The notes beneath the pieces are model-generated. The model saw nothing but the letters and a program-made list of their open reading frames with translations, was not told the DNA's origin and searched no databases. A stretch of 64,000 nt of DNA, taken from Streptomyces spinoverrucosus. Its GTDB lineage: Bacteria > Actinomycetota > Actinomycetes > Streptomycetales > Streptomycetaceae. The translations under genes and the position numbers were made by a program. Of the stretch, positions 1 to 10,611 are shown piece by piece. Location of the stretch: assembly GCF_015712165.1 (NCBI RefSeq), contig NZ_JADPZX010000001.1, positions 5,158,001 through 5,222,000 of the forward strand, given 5' to 3'. Numbering within the stretch: the stretch's first letter is position 1; each line of letters begins with the position of its first letter.

Positions 1-28
1 TCCCTGCTGTCTCGCGAAAGGCCGCCGC

Positions 29-1159
29 ATGCTCTCCGGGAACGGTCGTCACCGTCGCCCCCGCCAGGCACCCGCTCTCGTCGTCGCGGCCGGTGTGACC
101 GGCTCCGCCATCGCCATCCCCCTCCTCGGCGCCACCGGCGCGAGTGCGGCCAGCGGGACGACCTGGGACCGGGTCGCGGAGTGCGAGACCGGTGGCTCCT
201 GGAGCGCGGACACGGGCAACGGGTACTTCGGCGGGCTGCAACTCTCCCAGGAGGACTGGGAGAAGTACGGTGGCCTCACCTATGCGGCGAGCGCGGACCG
301 GGCCAGCCGTTCGCAGCAGATCGCCGTCGCCGAGAAGGTCCTCGCGAACCAGGGCGTCGGCGCGTGGGCGACCTGCGGTCCGCTCGTCGGGCTCGACACG
401 GACTCCTCGGCGGCCCGCGTCGACACCGGCGTGGCCGGTGATGCGTCGAGTACGCCGTTGGATACGAGATCCAGCGATTCAGGAAGTCTGTCCAACTCGC
501 TTGGATTGTCCAACTCATCCGGCAGCTCCTACGGCGGCGACACCGGCAGCTCCGACGACTCAAACGGGACCGACGACTCCAACAGCTCCAATGGGGCCAA
601 CAGTTCCAATGGGCCCAGCAGATCCGATGCACCCACAGATTCCACCAAACCCACAGAATCGGGCGAATCCACCTCACCCTCCGGCTCCGCCACCCCCGCC
701 ACCCCCACCACCTCTCCGTCCGACCCCTCCTCCGGGCCCAGCGGATCCGCCACGTCCCCCGGCTCCAGCGAATCCCCCGAATCGGGCGAATCCCCCTCAA
801 CTTCCCTGCTTCCTGGCGTGTCGTCGACCTCGCCGAACACCTCCAGCCTCACCGACACGGGGGCTCTCCTCGGCTCCGGCAAGCACCGCGGGCACAGTGC
901 GGACGAGGGTGCGGCCGACGGTCGTACCGTCGAATCCTCAGGGCGGCACGCCTCGCGCGGTGGGGCCACCACCCGTGCGGCCGTCGACGGTTCGTACACG
1001 GTCCGGGAGGGCGACAGCCTCTGGGGGATCGCCGACTCCCTTGGTGTGCAAGGCGGATGGTCCGCGCTCTACGCCGAGAACAAGGACGCCCTCGGCACCG
1101 ACCCCGACCGCATCCTCCCCGGTCAGACGCTCGATGTCGGCGTCGAGTCGGGCGACTAG
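29..1159 (+). CDS. Secreted Rpf-like muralytic enzyme with C-terminal LysM (RpfC-like)
   Basis: Predicted secreted peptidoglycan-cleaving enzyme of the resuscitation-promoting-factor family, 376 aa. A basic N-terminus and hydrophobic stretch to about residue 42 form a signal peptide. The Rpf transglycosylase-like domain spans about 43-118, with the motif ECETGG; Glu53 after Cys52 is the expected catalytic acid, and a second Cys near 116 should pair with Cys52. Residues about 130-300 are a low-complexity Ser/Thr/Pro/Gly linker, probably wall-spanning. A LysM peptidoglycan-binding domain lies at about 321-373 (YTVREGDSLWGIA). GAAAGG eight bases upstream supports the ATG. It precedes a second Rpf gene in the same orientation, as SCO3098-SCO3097 do in S. 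coelicolor (memory-based). Likely role: wall remodelling at spore germination. Confidence 0.85.
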   Translation: MLSGNGRHRRPRQAPALVVAAGVTGSAIAIPLLGATGASAASGTTWDRVAECETGGSWSADTGNGYFGGLQLSQEDWEKYGGLTYAASADRASRSQQIAVAEKVLANQGVGAWATCGPLVGLDTDSSAARVDTGVAGDASSTPLDTRSSDSGSLSNSLGLSNSSGSSYGGDTGSSDDSNGTDDSNSSNGANSSNGPSRSDAPTDSTKPTESGESTSPSGSATPATPTTSPSDPSSGPSGSATSPGSSESPESGESPSTSLLPGVSSTSPNTSSLTDTGALLGSGKHRGHSADEGAADGRTVESSGRHASRGGATTRAAVDGSYTVREGDSLWGIADSLGVQGGWSALYAENKDALGTDPDRILPGQTLDVGVESGD

Positions 1160-1310
1160 CGGTCGCGGGAAATCGCCCACGAACAGCGGGAGTTCACGTC
1201 ACATTTCGCGCTGAATGTCCGTTTTGGCGAAAGTGTGGGATGAGTCTCAGAAGCCCTGATCGTCTTTGAAATTCCGCCGATCGCGTGTCTACGGTCATGA
1301 CCGCTCGCCA

Positions 1311-3789
<2,479 letters not shown>

Positions 3790-3818
3790 GTGATCACCGC
3801 CTCGTAGGAAGCGTCGTA

Positions 3819-3863
3819 CGTACGTCCCCGTACTCGGTCCCGTACCGTGTGCGGGGACGTACG
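3819..3863 (+). terminator. Long hairpin between eno and divIC
   Basis: A perfect 12-bp inverted repeat (CGTACGTCCCCG / CGGGGACGTACG) with a 21-base loop lies 30 bases after eno. There is no T tract, so it may be an attenuator or processing site as well as a terminator. The downstream gene could still be partly co-transcribed with eno. Confidence 0.5.
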
Positions 3864-3888
3864 CGCGTGGACGGGAGGCGGAAACCAG

Positions 3889-4365
3889 ATGGCCGTGAAG
3901 GACCGGGACCGTTTCTCCACCGCGACCAGGATCCGGCTGCTCGGCGAACAGACGGCGGCCCGCGTCTACCGCTCCCAGACCCGCCGCCAGGCCCGCCGCT
4001 CCCGGCTGACCGGCCGCGCCGCACTGCTCGCGCTCGTCGTCTGCTCGCTGGTCGTCGCCCTCGCCTATCCGATAAGGCAGTACGTCGCCCAGCGCGCCGA
4101 GATCGCCGACCTGCGGCGGGAGAAGCAGCAGGCCCAGCAGCGGGTCGAGGAACTGCGCGACCTCAAGGCACGCTGGCAGGACGACGCGTACGCGGAGCAG
4201 CAGATCCGGCAGCGGCTGCATTATGTGATGCCCGGGGAGACCGGCTACGTAGTGATCGACCCGGACGCGACACGCCAGTCGCGTGCCGACTCGGAGGCGG
4301 CCGACCGCCCCTGGTACGCGAACGTCTGGGACGGCGTCGACAAGTCCGATGCCGCCGACCAGTGA
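3889..4365 (+). CDS. divIC: Septum formation initiator protein (DivIC/FtsB family)
   Basis: Small bitopic division protein, 158 aa from the ATG at 3889 (GGGAGG ten bases upstream). A basic cytoplasmic N-terminus (about 1-45) precedes one membrane segment (about 46-66, AALLALVVCSLVVALAYPI) and a coiled coil at about 70-100 (REKQQAQQRVEELRD). The conserved DivIC region around YAEQQIRQRLHYVMPGE follows. The family acts in the septal complex with FtsL/FtsQ. The order eno-divIC-DUF501-ppx is standard in actinobacteria, which supports the assignment. An in-frame upstream GTG exists but lacks a good ribosome-binding site. Confidence 0.9.
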   Translation: MAVKDRDRFSTATRIRLLGEQTAARVYRSQTRRQARRSRLTGRAALLALVVCSLVVALAYPIRQYVAQRAEIADLRREKQQAQQRVEELRDLKARWQDDAYAEQQIRQRLHYVMPGETGYVVIDPDATRQSRADSEAADRPWYANVWDGVDKSDAADQ

Positions 4366-4405
4366 CGCCGACCAGAGACAAAGACAGAAAGACTCTCGTA
4401 CAGAC

Positions 4406-5029
4406 ATGGACACGCCCCCGCCGCCCACCGCGCGCACCGAGCCCACCGACGCGGACGTCGAGGCCTTCGAGCAGCAGCTCGGGCGGCCGCCGCGCGGGCT
4501 GCGCGCCATCGCGCACCGCTGCCCGTGCGGGCAGCCGGACGTCGTGGAGACGGCCCCGCGGCTGCCCGACGGCACGCCCTTCCCGACGCTGTACTACCTG
4601 ACGTGCCCGCGGGCCTCGTCGGCCATCGGCACGCTGGAGGCCGAGGGCGTGATGAAGGAGATGACGGCCCGGCTGGAGACCGACCCGGAACTCGCCGCCG
4701 CGTACCGCGTCGCGCACGAGGACTACATCCGGCGCCGGGACGAGATCGAGGAGCTGAAGGGCTTCCCGAGCGCGGGCGGCATGCCGGACCGGGTGAAGTG
4801 CCTGCACGTGCTCGTGGCGCACAGCCTGGCCGCCGGACCGGGCGTGAACCCGCTCGGCGACGAGGCGCTGGCCATGCTGCCGGAGTGGTGGCGCAAGGGG
4901 CCGTGCGTGACGCTCGCGGGGCCGCCGCAGGGCGAGGGCTGGGAAGTCGACGGTGACGAGTCCGGCTACTTCGCCGCGCGGCCCGTGGACTCCGATGCCG
5001 ACGCCGAGGCCGAGGAGGACGACAAATGA
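4406..5029 (+). CDS. DUF501 domain-containing protein
   Basis: Conserved actinobacterial protein of unknown function, 207 aa. The DUF501 domain starts around residue 12 (VEAFEQQLGRPPRGL) and includes the Cys/His cluster HRCPCGQP plus TLYYLTCPRA, which could bind metal; this is my inference. No signal peptide or membrane segment. It is always seen between divIC and the exopolyphosphatase gene in this group, and here its stop codon overlaps the next start (ATGA). It is therefore translationally coupled to ppx. The start has only a weak purine-rich ribosome-binding site. Confidence 0.85.
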   Translation: MDTPPPPTARTEPTDADVEAFEQQLGRPPRGLRAIAHRCPCGQPDVVETAPRLPDGTPFPTLYYLTCPRASSAIGTLEAEGVMKEMTARLETDPELAAAYRVAHEDYIRRRDEIEELKGFPSAGGMPDRVKCLHVLVAHSLAAGPGVNPLGDEALAMLPEWWRKGPCVTLAGPPQGEGWEVDGDESGYFAARPVDSDADAEAEEDDK

Positions 5030-6000
5030 CCCGTGTGGCCGCCGTCGACTGCGGTACGAACTCCATCCGGCTCCTCGTGGCCGACGCGACAGTGTTGAAC
5101 AGCGCCTCCGGCGCTGTGGCCACCGGCGAACTGGTCGACCTGGACCGCCGGATGACGATCGTGCGGCTCGGCCAGGGCGTCGACCGCACCGGACGGCTCG
5201 CCCCCGAGGCGCTGGAGCGGACCTTCGCGGCCTGCCGGGAGTACGCCGCGATCATCAAGGAGCACGGCGCCGAGCGGGTCCGTTTCGTCGCCACCTCCGC
5301 CTCCCGGGACGCCGAGAACCGGGACGAGTTCGTGCGCGGGGTCATCGACATCCTCGGCGTCGAGCCCGAGGTCATCACCGGCGACGAGGAGGCCGAGTTC
5401 TCCTTCACCGGCGCGACGAAGGAGCTGGCGGGGCGTGCGGACCTGCACCGGCCCTACCTCGTCGTGGACATCGGCGGTGGGTCGACCGAGTTCGTCGTCG
5501 GCGAGGAGCACGTCCGCGCCGCGCGTTCCGTGGACGTCGGCTGTGTGCGGATGACCGAGCGCCACCTGGTCCGCGACGGCGTCGTCTCCGACCCGCCGTC
5601 CGAGGAGCAGATCGCGGCGATGCGGGCCGACATCGAGGCGGCTCTCGACCTCGCCGAGGAGACGGTTCCGCTGCGCGAGGCCAGGACGCTGGTGGGGCTG
5701 GCCGGTTCGGTCACCACGGTGTCGGCGATCGCCCAGGACCTGCCCGAGTACGACTCGACCCGCATCCACCACTCCAGGGTCACCCGCGACCGGGTCCGCG
5801 AGATCACCGACTGGCTGCTGCACTCCACCCACGCCGAGCGGGCGGCGGTGCCGTCCATGCACCCCGGGCGCGTCGACGTGATCGCCGCCGGGGCCCTCGT
5901 ACTGCTGTCGATCATGGAACGGATAGGCGCCGAGGAGGTCGTCGTCAGCGAGCACGACATCCTCGACGGGATCGCGTTCTCCGTTGCGGCGGGCGGGTGA
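5026..6000 (+). CDS. Ppx/GppA-family exopolyphosphatase
   Basis: Phosphatase of the ASKHA fold that acts on polyphosphate or (p)ppGpp-type substrates, 324 aa. The two nucleotide/phosphate-binding loops are visible: CGTNSIRLLVAD near residues 7-18 and VVDIGGGSTEFVVG near 146-159. The product is the short, two-domain actinobacterial form without the C-terminal HD-like extension of E. coli Ppx. Its start overlaps the DUF501 stop by four bases, and a strong hairpin terminates the unit. Whether it acts on polyphosphate or on pppGpp cannot be told from sequence. Confidence 0.9.
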   Translation: MTRVAAVDCGTNSIRLLVADATVLNSASGAVATGELVDLDRRMTIVRLGQGVDRTGRLAPEALERTFAACREYAAIIKEHGAERVRFVATSASRDAENRDEFVRGVIDILGVEPEVITGDEEAEFSFTGATKELAGRADLHRPYLVVDIGGGSTEFVVGEEHVRAARSVDVGCVRMTERHLVRDGVVSDPPSEEQIAAMRADIEAALDLAEETVPLREARTLVGLAGSVTTVSAIAQDLPEYDSTRIHHSRVTRDRVREITDWLLHSTHAERAAVPSMHPGRVDVIAAGALVLLSIMERIGAEEVVVSEHDILDGIAFSVAAGG

Positions 6001-6046
6001 CGCAGGACGCGGAAGCGGATGCGCACGGCTGACCCGCCGTGACGCG

Positions 6047-6087
6047 GAACGGCCCCGGTTCCTCGTGGAGAGGAACCGGGGCCGTTC
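6047..6087. terminator. Bidirectional terminator between ppx and a convergent gene
   Basis: A perfect 18-bp stem (GAACGGCCCCGGTTCCTC and its complement) with a five-base loop sits between the converging ppx gene and a small secreted-protein gene. Confidence 0.85.
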
Positions 6088-6107
6088 GTTTCGGCCTGTG
6101 CGGTCCG

Positions 6108-6344
6108 TCAGTTGCAGAGCAGGACGAGGATGCCGGTGCATTCCTCGTCGCCGCCTCCGCCGTAACTGTGTCGAGTTGGACTCGACTCGACGGCCGTGGC
6201 CTTCGTGGTGACGTGGTGGACGGGTGTGGCCGCCGCAGCGGATGCGGCCGTCACGACGCCCACGCCAAGAGCGATGCCCAGGGCAGCGCCGACCGAAATT
6301 ATGCGCGAAGTGGCCCGCAGAAGGGCCTTCTGTGAGGTGATCAT
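6108..6344 (-). CDS. Small secreted protein of unknown function
   Basis: 78 aa with a clear Sec signal peptide. A basic start (MITSQKALLRATSR) is followed by a hydrophobic core and an Ala-rich cleavage region near residue 38 (AASAAAA). The mature peptide is only about 40 residues, Gly-rich, with two Cys near the C-terminus (EECTGILVLLC) that could form a disulfide. No family recognised. It converges on ppx across a shared terminator. The signal peptide and normal codon use favour a real gene. Confidence 0.6.
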   Translation of the reverse strand: MITSQKALLRATSRIISVGAALGIALGVGVVTAASAAAATPVHHVTTKATAVESSPTRHSYGGGGDEECTGILVLLCN

Positions 6345-6457
6345 GCCTGCACGCTATGCACGGTTCTGGCGAATTTCGCGCGGAGCGTGGCTACCGGGTG
6401 ACGGGGGCCGCGGCGGGCGACGCGGGGCGTGTCCGCGGGGTGGTCCGGGTCTCGTTT

Positions 6458-6473
6458 GCTACCGATCGGTAGC
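6458..6473. promoter_or_regulatory. Perfect 16-bp palindrome, TetR-like operator candidate
   Basis: GCTACCGATCGGTAGC is fully self-complementary and resembles operators of TetR-family repressors. No TetR gene is adjacent, so the cognate protein is unknown. It could serve the small secreted-protein gene (start about 115 bases away on the minus strand) or the ndh side. Confidence 0.4.
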
Positions 6474-6565
6474 TATCGGCTGAGCAGGTCGGCTAGCGTA
6501 TGAGCGCTCCGAGAGGCACTTTCAGGCCCCTCGCCCATCCCTCCCGGCTGCCCGCTCAAGAAAGT

Positions 6566-6583
6566 TCGTGAAGTTCTTCACAA
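6566..6583. promoter_or_regulatory. Rex (redox-sensing) operator candidate upstream of ndh
   Basis: TCGTGAAGTTCTTCACAA matches the Rex operator consensus TTGTGAANNNNTTCACAA at all but one fixed position. Rex senses the NADH/NAD+ ratio, and ndh is a logical target; from memory, Rex sites occur before ndh in S. coelicolor. It lies about 320 bases before the ndh start, implying a long leader. Confidence 0.7.
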
Positions 6584-6902
6584 GGAATTCGGCCCTGTGG
6601 GACTACGGATAGGTGCCGGTTGGTCCTTCCGAGGGATGAACAGGCCCTTGAACGTGTCCGGACGGGAGGTGTAAGGAGGCTACGAAGACCCCTCCCCGGA
6701 GCCTGCTTCCGTCCACTCACAAGGGCTTCCGCGAGCCAGAGAGGCAGCTCACGCGGCATTGACAACGGGCCGCATCGCGCCGTGGTTCCCGTCGATGACC
6801 ATGACCTGCGTCACGCGGGCCGGGGAGTGTAGCACAGGCCCTGGAGATGCTTGTGAAGGGGCGCACGAGCTCCCCCTCGGGGACGGGTGGATACTCGATG
6901 CC

Positions 6903-8285
6903 ATGAGCACCACGGAGCGTCCCAGGATCCTCGTAGTAGGCGGTGGGTACGTAGGCCTGTACGCCGCTCGGCGCATCCTGAAGAAGATGCGCTACGGCGA
7001 GGCGACCGTCACGGTCGTCGACCCCCGGTCGTACATGACCTACCAGCCCTTCCTCCCCGAAACCGCCGCCGGCAACATCTCCCCGCGCCATGTCGTCGTC
7101 CCGCTGCGACGCGTGCTGCCGAAGGCGGAGGTCCTCACCGGCCGGGTCACCACCATCGACCAGGACCGCAAGGTCGCCACCATCTCCCCGCTGGTCGGCG
7201 AGGCGTACGAGCTGCCCTTCGACTACCTCGTCGTCGCGCTCGGCGCGGTCTCCCGGACCTTCCCGATCCCCGGCCTCGCCGAGCAGGGCATCGGCATGAA
7301 GGGCATCGAGGAGGCCATCGGCCTGCGCAACCACGTCCTCGAGCAGCTCGACAAGGCCGACTCCACGACCGACGAGGAGATCCGCCGCAAGGCGCTCACC
7401 TTCGTCTTCATCGGCGGTGGCTTCGCCGGTGCGGAGACCATCGGTGAGGTCGAGGACATGGCCCGGGACGCGGCCAAGTACTACACCAACGTGTCCCGCG
7501 AGGACATGCGCTTCATCCTCGTCGACGCCGCCGACAAGATCCTTCCCGAGGTCGGGCCCAAGCTCGGCACGTACGGCAAGGAGCACCTGGAGAGCCGGGG
7601 CGTGGAGGTCTACCTCTCGACGTCCATGGACTCCTGCGTCGACGGTCACGTGGTGCTGAAGAACGGCCTCGAGGTCGACGCCAACACCATCGTCTGGACG
7701 GCCGGCGTCAAGCCGAACCCGGCGCTGTCCCGCTTCGGCCTCCCGCTCGGCCCGCGCGGTCACATCGATTGCGAGCCGACGCTTCAGGTCAACGGCACGG
7801 ACTACATCTGGGCCGCGGGCGACAACGCCCAGGTGCCCGACATCGCCGCCCGCAAGGCCGGCGTGGAGAACGCCTGGTGCCCGCCGAACGCCCAGCACGC
7901 GCTGCGCCAGGCCAAGGTGCTCGGCGACAACGTGGTCTCCGGGATGCGGGGCTTCCCGCAGAAGGAGTACAGCCACGCCAACAAGGGCGCGGTCGCGGGT
8001 CTCGGCCTGCACAAGGGCGTGGCGATGATCGTCATGGGCAAGATGAAGATCAAGCTGAAGGGCCGGCTCGCCTGGTACATGCACCGTGGCTACCACGGCA
8101 TGGCGATGCCGACCTGGAACCGCAAGATCCGCGTCTTCGCCGACTGGACGCTCGGCATGTTCCTCAAGCGCGAGGTCGTCGCCCTCGGCGCGCTGGAGTC
8201 CCCGCGCGAGGAGTTCTACGAGGCGGCGAAGCCGGCGCCGGTCGCTGCCGCGACCAAGACCGAGGAAAAGGCCAAGGCCTCCTGA
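6903..8285 (+). CDS. ndh: Type II NADH dehydrogenase (NADH:quinone oxidoreductase)
   Basis: Single-subunit, non-proton-pumping flavoprotein passing electrons from NADH to menaquinone at the membrane surface; 460 aa. FAD-binding VVGGGYVGLYAARR lies near residues 11-24 and the NAD(P)H-binding VFIGGGFAGAE near 163-173. TIVWTAGVKPNP and YIWAAGDNAQVPD complete the two-dinucleotide-binding-domain fold. The start at 6903 (MSTTERPRILVVGGG) puts the FAD loop at the usual distance; an earlier in-frame start would add about 48 unconserved residues. A Rex-like operator upstream suggests induction at high NADH. A strong hairpin follows. Confidence 0.93.
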   Translation: MSTTERPRILVVGGGYVGLYAARRILKKMRYGEATVTVVDPRSYMTYQPFLPETAAGNISPRHVVVPLRRVLPKAEVLTGRVTTIDQDRKVATISPLVGEAYELPFDYLVVALGAVSRTFPIPGLAEQGIGMKGIEEAIGLRNHVLEQLDKADSTTDEEIRRKALTFVFIGGGFAGAETIGEVEDMARDAAKYYTNVSREDMRFILVDAADKILPEVGPKLGTYGKEHLESRGVEVYLSTSMDSCVDGHVVLKNGLEVDANTIVWTAGVKPNPALSRFGLPLGPRGHIDCEPTLQVNGTDYIWAAGDNAQVPDIAARKAGVENAWCPPNAQHALRQAKVLGDNVVSGMRGFPQKEYSHANKGAVAGLGLHKGVAMIVMGKMKIKLKGRLAWYMHRGYHGMAMPTWNRKIRVFADWTLGMFLKREVVALGALESPREEFYEAAKPAPVAAATKTEEKAKAS

Positions 8286-8309
8286 CCCTCGGGCCTGTCA
8301 TCACCACCC

Positions 8310-8353
8310 CGAAGGGGCCGCCCGCCATCCGTGGTGCGGGCGGCCCCTTCGGC
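8310..8353. terminator. Terminator between ndh and a convergent gene
   Basis: A 17-bp perfect stem (CCGAAGGGGCCGCCCGC and complement) lies about 25 bases after ndh and just before the stop of the convergent secreted-protein gene. Confidence 0.85.
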
Positions 8354-8380
8354 GTGTGTGCGCTCCGAGGGCTTTGCCGG

Positions 8381-8992
8381 TCAGGTAGCCCGGCCGGGCT
8401 CCTTGTCGGCGGGCAGCTGGACGCTGTCGAGGAGCTGCTTGTAGTCCGCTCGCACGGTGTCCGGCTCTACGTCGAAGCCGATCGTCGCGACCTGGACCAC
8501 ATAGTCGCCCGTGTGGATCAGGCCGATACTGCCGACGGTGCCGTCAGGGGCGGTGAAGTCGGCGTGGAGCGTGTGATGGCCGTCAGCCGTGGTCCCCGTA
8601 CGAAGGTTGGTGCTCTTGATCTTCTCGTCGGGGGACTCCACGGTCTCGTTGTAGCCGAACAGGTAGCCCTTGAGGACGAAGTCGAGATCGTTCTGATCGA
8701 CACCGTCCGCGTCGATGACCGTGAACTGAGCGACAGCGGAGTCGGTCGTCGCTATGTACGTATGGCCACCAGGTACCTTCTCGGCTTTGGGTTTCGCGGG
8801 AAGCTCGGCGGTGATGCCGCTCGGAGCGTCCTTGGTCTCCGCCCATCGGGCCTCGGCCTCCGCCACGGCGATGCTCGGGGCCTGCGGCGCCGGGGCGGCG
8901 AACGCGGTGCCCGGAAGGAGGGCTCCTCCGGTGATCACCGTTGTCGAAGCGGTGAGCAGGGCGAAGCGCTGGAAGCGGGAAAGACGAGTCAT
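8381..8992 (-). CDS. Secreted protein of unknown function
   Basis: 203 aa with a Sec signal peptide: basic start, hydrophobic core, and a GTAFAAPAPQ cleavage region near residue 32. The mature part is a single soluble domain of about 170 residues with alternating beta-type segments (HTYIATTDSAVAQFTVI, TVGSIGLIHTGDYVVQVATIGF). It resembles the general shape of LpqN/PsbP-like extracytoplasmic proteins, but I cannot assign a family. There is no lipobox. It is a monocistron converging on ndh. The ribosome-binding site is weak. Confidence 0.7.
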   Translation of the reverse strand: MTRLSRFQRFALLTASTTVITGGALLPGTAFAAPAPQAPSIAVAEAEARWAETKDAPSGITAELPAKPKAEKVPGGHTYIATTDSAVAQFTVIDADGVDQNDLDFVLKGYLFGYNETVESPDEKIKSTNLRTGTTADGHHTLHADFTAPDGTVGSIGLIHTGDYVVQVATIGFDVEPDTVRADYKQLLDSVQLPADKEPGRAT

Positions 8993-9254
8993 GGCTGTTC
9001 ACATCCGTAAGAAGTAGGGGAAGCGGATACGTCCATTAGGGCCCGCCGCCCGAGGCCCGTCATGCCACTGCCTTTCGTGACAGGGAAACTCGGGACTTGA
9101 CACGGACCGCGATGCCGACGCCGTTCTGGACAGCGACGCCCGGGTGCTCTGACAATTTGCCCAAACGTGACGCCGTGGCGGGACGGCGTCGCGGGCATTC
9201 TGGTGTTTACGTGGTGACCGACATTCCGGGATCGCTGTCACGGAGGTGTGCGCC

Positions 9255-10550
9255 ATGGCTGACGCCGCGTCGCGGCTGAAGGGCCTGCTCGAGCAGATGG
9301 TGGGAGCACCGCTCCCGGTCCGTATCCGCGCCTGGGACGGCTCGCAGGCCGGTCCGCCCGAAGCCCCCACGCTGGTCGTGCGCAACCGCCGCGCCCTGCG
9401 CCGTCTGCTGTTCAAACCGGGCGAACTCGGCCTCGCGCGCGCCTGGGTGGCGGGCGACCTGGACGTGGACGGCGACCTGTACGCCGTGCTCGAACAGCTC
9501 GCCGGGCTGATCTGGGAGCGCGGCGAGGACGCCAGAACCCTCGCCCAGGCGTTGCGCGACCCCGAGGTGCGCGCCGCGGTGCGCGGGCTCTTCAGACTCG
9601 CCGGGCCCCCACTGCCGCCCGCCCCGCCCGTCGAGGAGGTCCGCCGCAGCCGCGGCCAGCTGCACACCCGCCGCAGCGACAAACGCGCCATCAGCCACCA
9701 CTACGACGTGGGCAACGACTTCTACGAGATCGTCCTCGGGCCGTCCATGGTGTACTCCTGCGCCTACTGGCCCGCCCCCGACGGCACTTTGGAGGCCGCC
9801 CAGCGCGACAAACTCGAACTCATCTGCCGCAAACTCGCCCTGACCCCCGGTCAGCGCCTCCTCGACGTCGGCTGCGGCTGGGGCTCCATGGCCATCCACG
9901 CCGCCCGCGAGCACGGCGTGAGCGTCGTCGGCATCACCCTGTCCCAGGAGCAGGCGGCGTACGCCCGTAAACGCGTCGCCGACGAGGGCCTGACCGACCG
10001 GGTCGAGATCCGGGTGCAGGACTACCGGGACGTCCAGGACGGGCCGTACGACGCCATCTCCTCCATCGGCATGGCCGAACACGTCGGCGCCGAACGCTAT
10101 GTGCGGTACGCGCGCGATCTGTACGCCCTGCTCGCCCCCGGCGGCCGGCTGCTCAACCACCAGATCGCGCGCCGGCCGCAGCAGGACGAGTCCGCCTACC
10201 ACGTCGACGAGTTCATCGACTCCTACGTCTTCCCCGACGGCGAGCTGCAGCCCATCGGCGCCACCGTCACCCAGCTGGAACGCGCCGGGTTCGAGGTGCG
10301 CGACGTGGAGTCGATCCGCGAGCACTACGCCCTCACCCTGCGCCGCTGGGTCGCCAACCTGGAGGCCGACTGGGCCCGCGCGGTCAGGCTCACGAGCCCC
10401 GGCCGCGCCCGCGTCTGGCGGCTGTACATGGCCGCCTCGGCGCTGTCCTTCGAGCGCAACCGCATCGGCGTCAACCAGGTCCTGGCCGTGCGGACCCCCG
10501 ACTCCGGCGCCTCCGGAATGCCGCTGCGCTCGCGCACCTGGACCGTCTGA
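9255..10550 (+). CDS. SAM-dependent methyltransferase, cyclopropane-fatty-acyl-phospholipid synthase family
   Basis: Modifies membrane lipid acyl chains with S-adenosylmethionine; 431 aa, the usual length for the family. An N-terminal sterol-carrier-like region (1-120) precedes HHYDVGNDFYEIVLG near 150, which is a CFA-synthase hallmark. The SAM-binding loop LLDVGCGWGSMAIHAA and GITLSQEQ follow. GGAGG at 9242-9246 places the start at ATG 9255. Cyclopropane synthase, or a methyltransferase giving a branched chain such as 10-methyl fatty acid, are both possible. Single-gene unit with its own terminator. Confidence 0.88.
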   Translation: MADAASRLKGLLEQMVGAPLPVRIRAWDGSQAGPPEAPTLVVRNRRALRRLLFKPGELGLARAWVAGDLDVDGDLYAVLEQLAGLIWERGEDARTLAQALRDPEVRAAVRGLFRLAGPPLPPAPPVEEVRRSRGQLHTRRSDKRAISHHYDVGNDFYEIVLGPSMVYSCAYWPAPDGTLEAAQRDKLELICRKLALTPGQRLLDVGCGWGSMAIHAAREHGVSVVGITLSQEQAAYARKRVADEGLTDRVEIRVQDYRDVQDGPYDAISSIGMAEHVGAERYVRYARDLYALLAPGGRLLNHQIARRPQQDESAYHVDEFIDSYVFPDGELQPIGATVTQLERAGFEVRDVESIREHYALTLRRWVANLEADWARAVRLTSPGRARVWRLYMAASALSFERNRIGVNQVLAVRTPDSGASGMPLRSRTWTV

Positions 10551-10557
10551 ACGACCG

Positions 10558-10589
10558 AGGGCCCCGCCTCCCGAAGGAAGCGGGGCCCT
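10558..10589. terminator. Terminator between CFA-family gene and ABC permease
   Basis: A 10-bp stem AGGGCCCCGC / GCGGGGCCCT with a 12-base loop lies directly after the methyltransferase stop, between converging genes. Confidence 0.8.
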
Positions 10590-10611
10590 GATCGTCGTAC
10601 GCCCTGACGAA

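Larger units (their letters stand above)
6345..6902. other. Long intergenic region upstream of ndh
   Basis: 558 bases without a convincing gene. It holds a perfect 16-bp palindrome at 6458-6473, a near-perfect Rex-type operator at 6566-6583, and about 320 bases of leader before ndh. No recognisable riboswitch was seen in the leader. Confidence 0.5.

Noticed and set aside
144..1214. A Pro-rich frame overlapping the first Rpf gene
   Set aside because: The Rpf frame has a signal peptide, catalytic domain and LysM; the other frame is only Pro/Arg/Thr low complexity from the same linker.
6556..6765. A 69-codon minus-strand frame before ndh
   Set aside because: No ribosome-binding site, no domain, and it overlaps the Rex-like operator. 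It is more likely regulatory leader.
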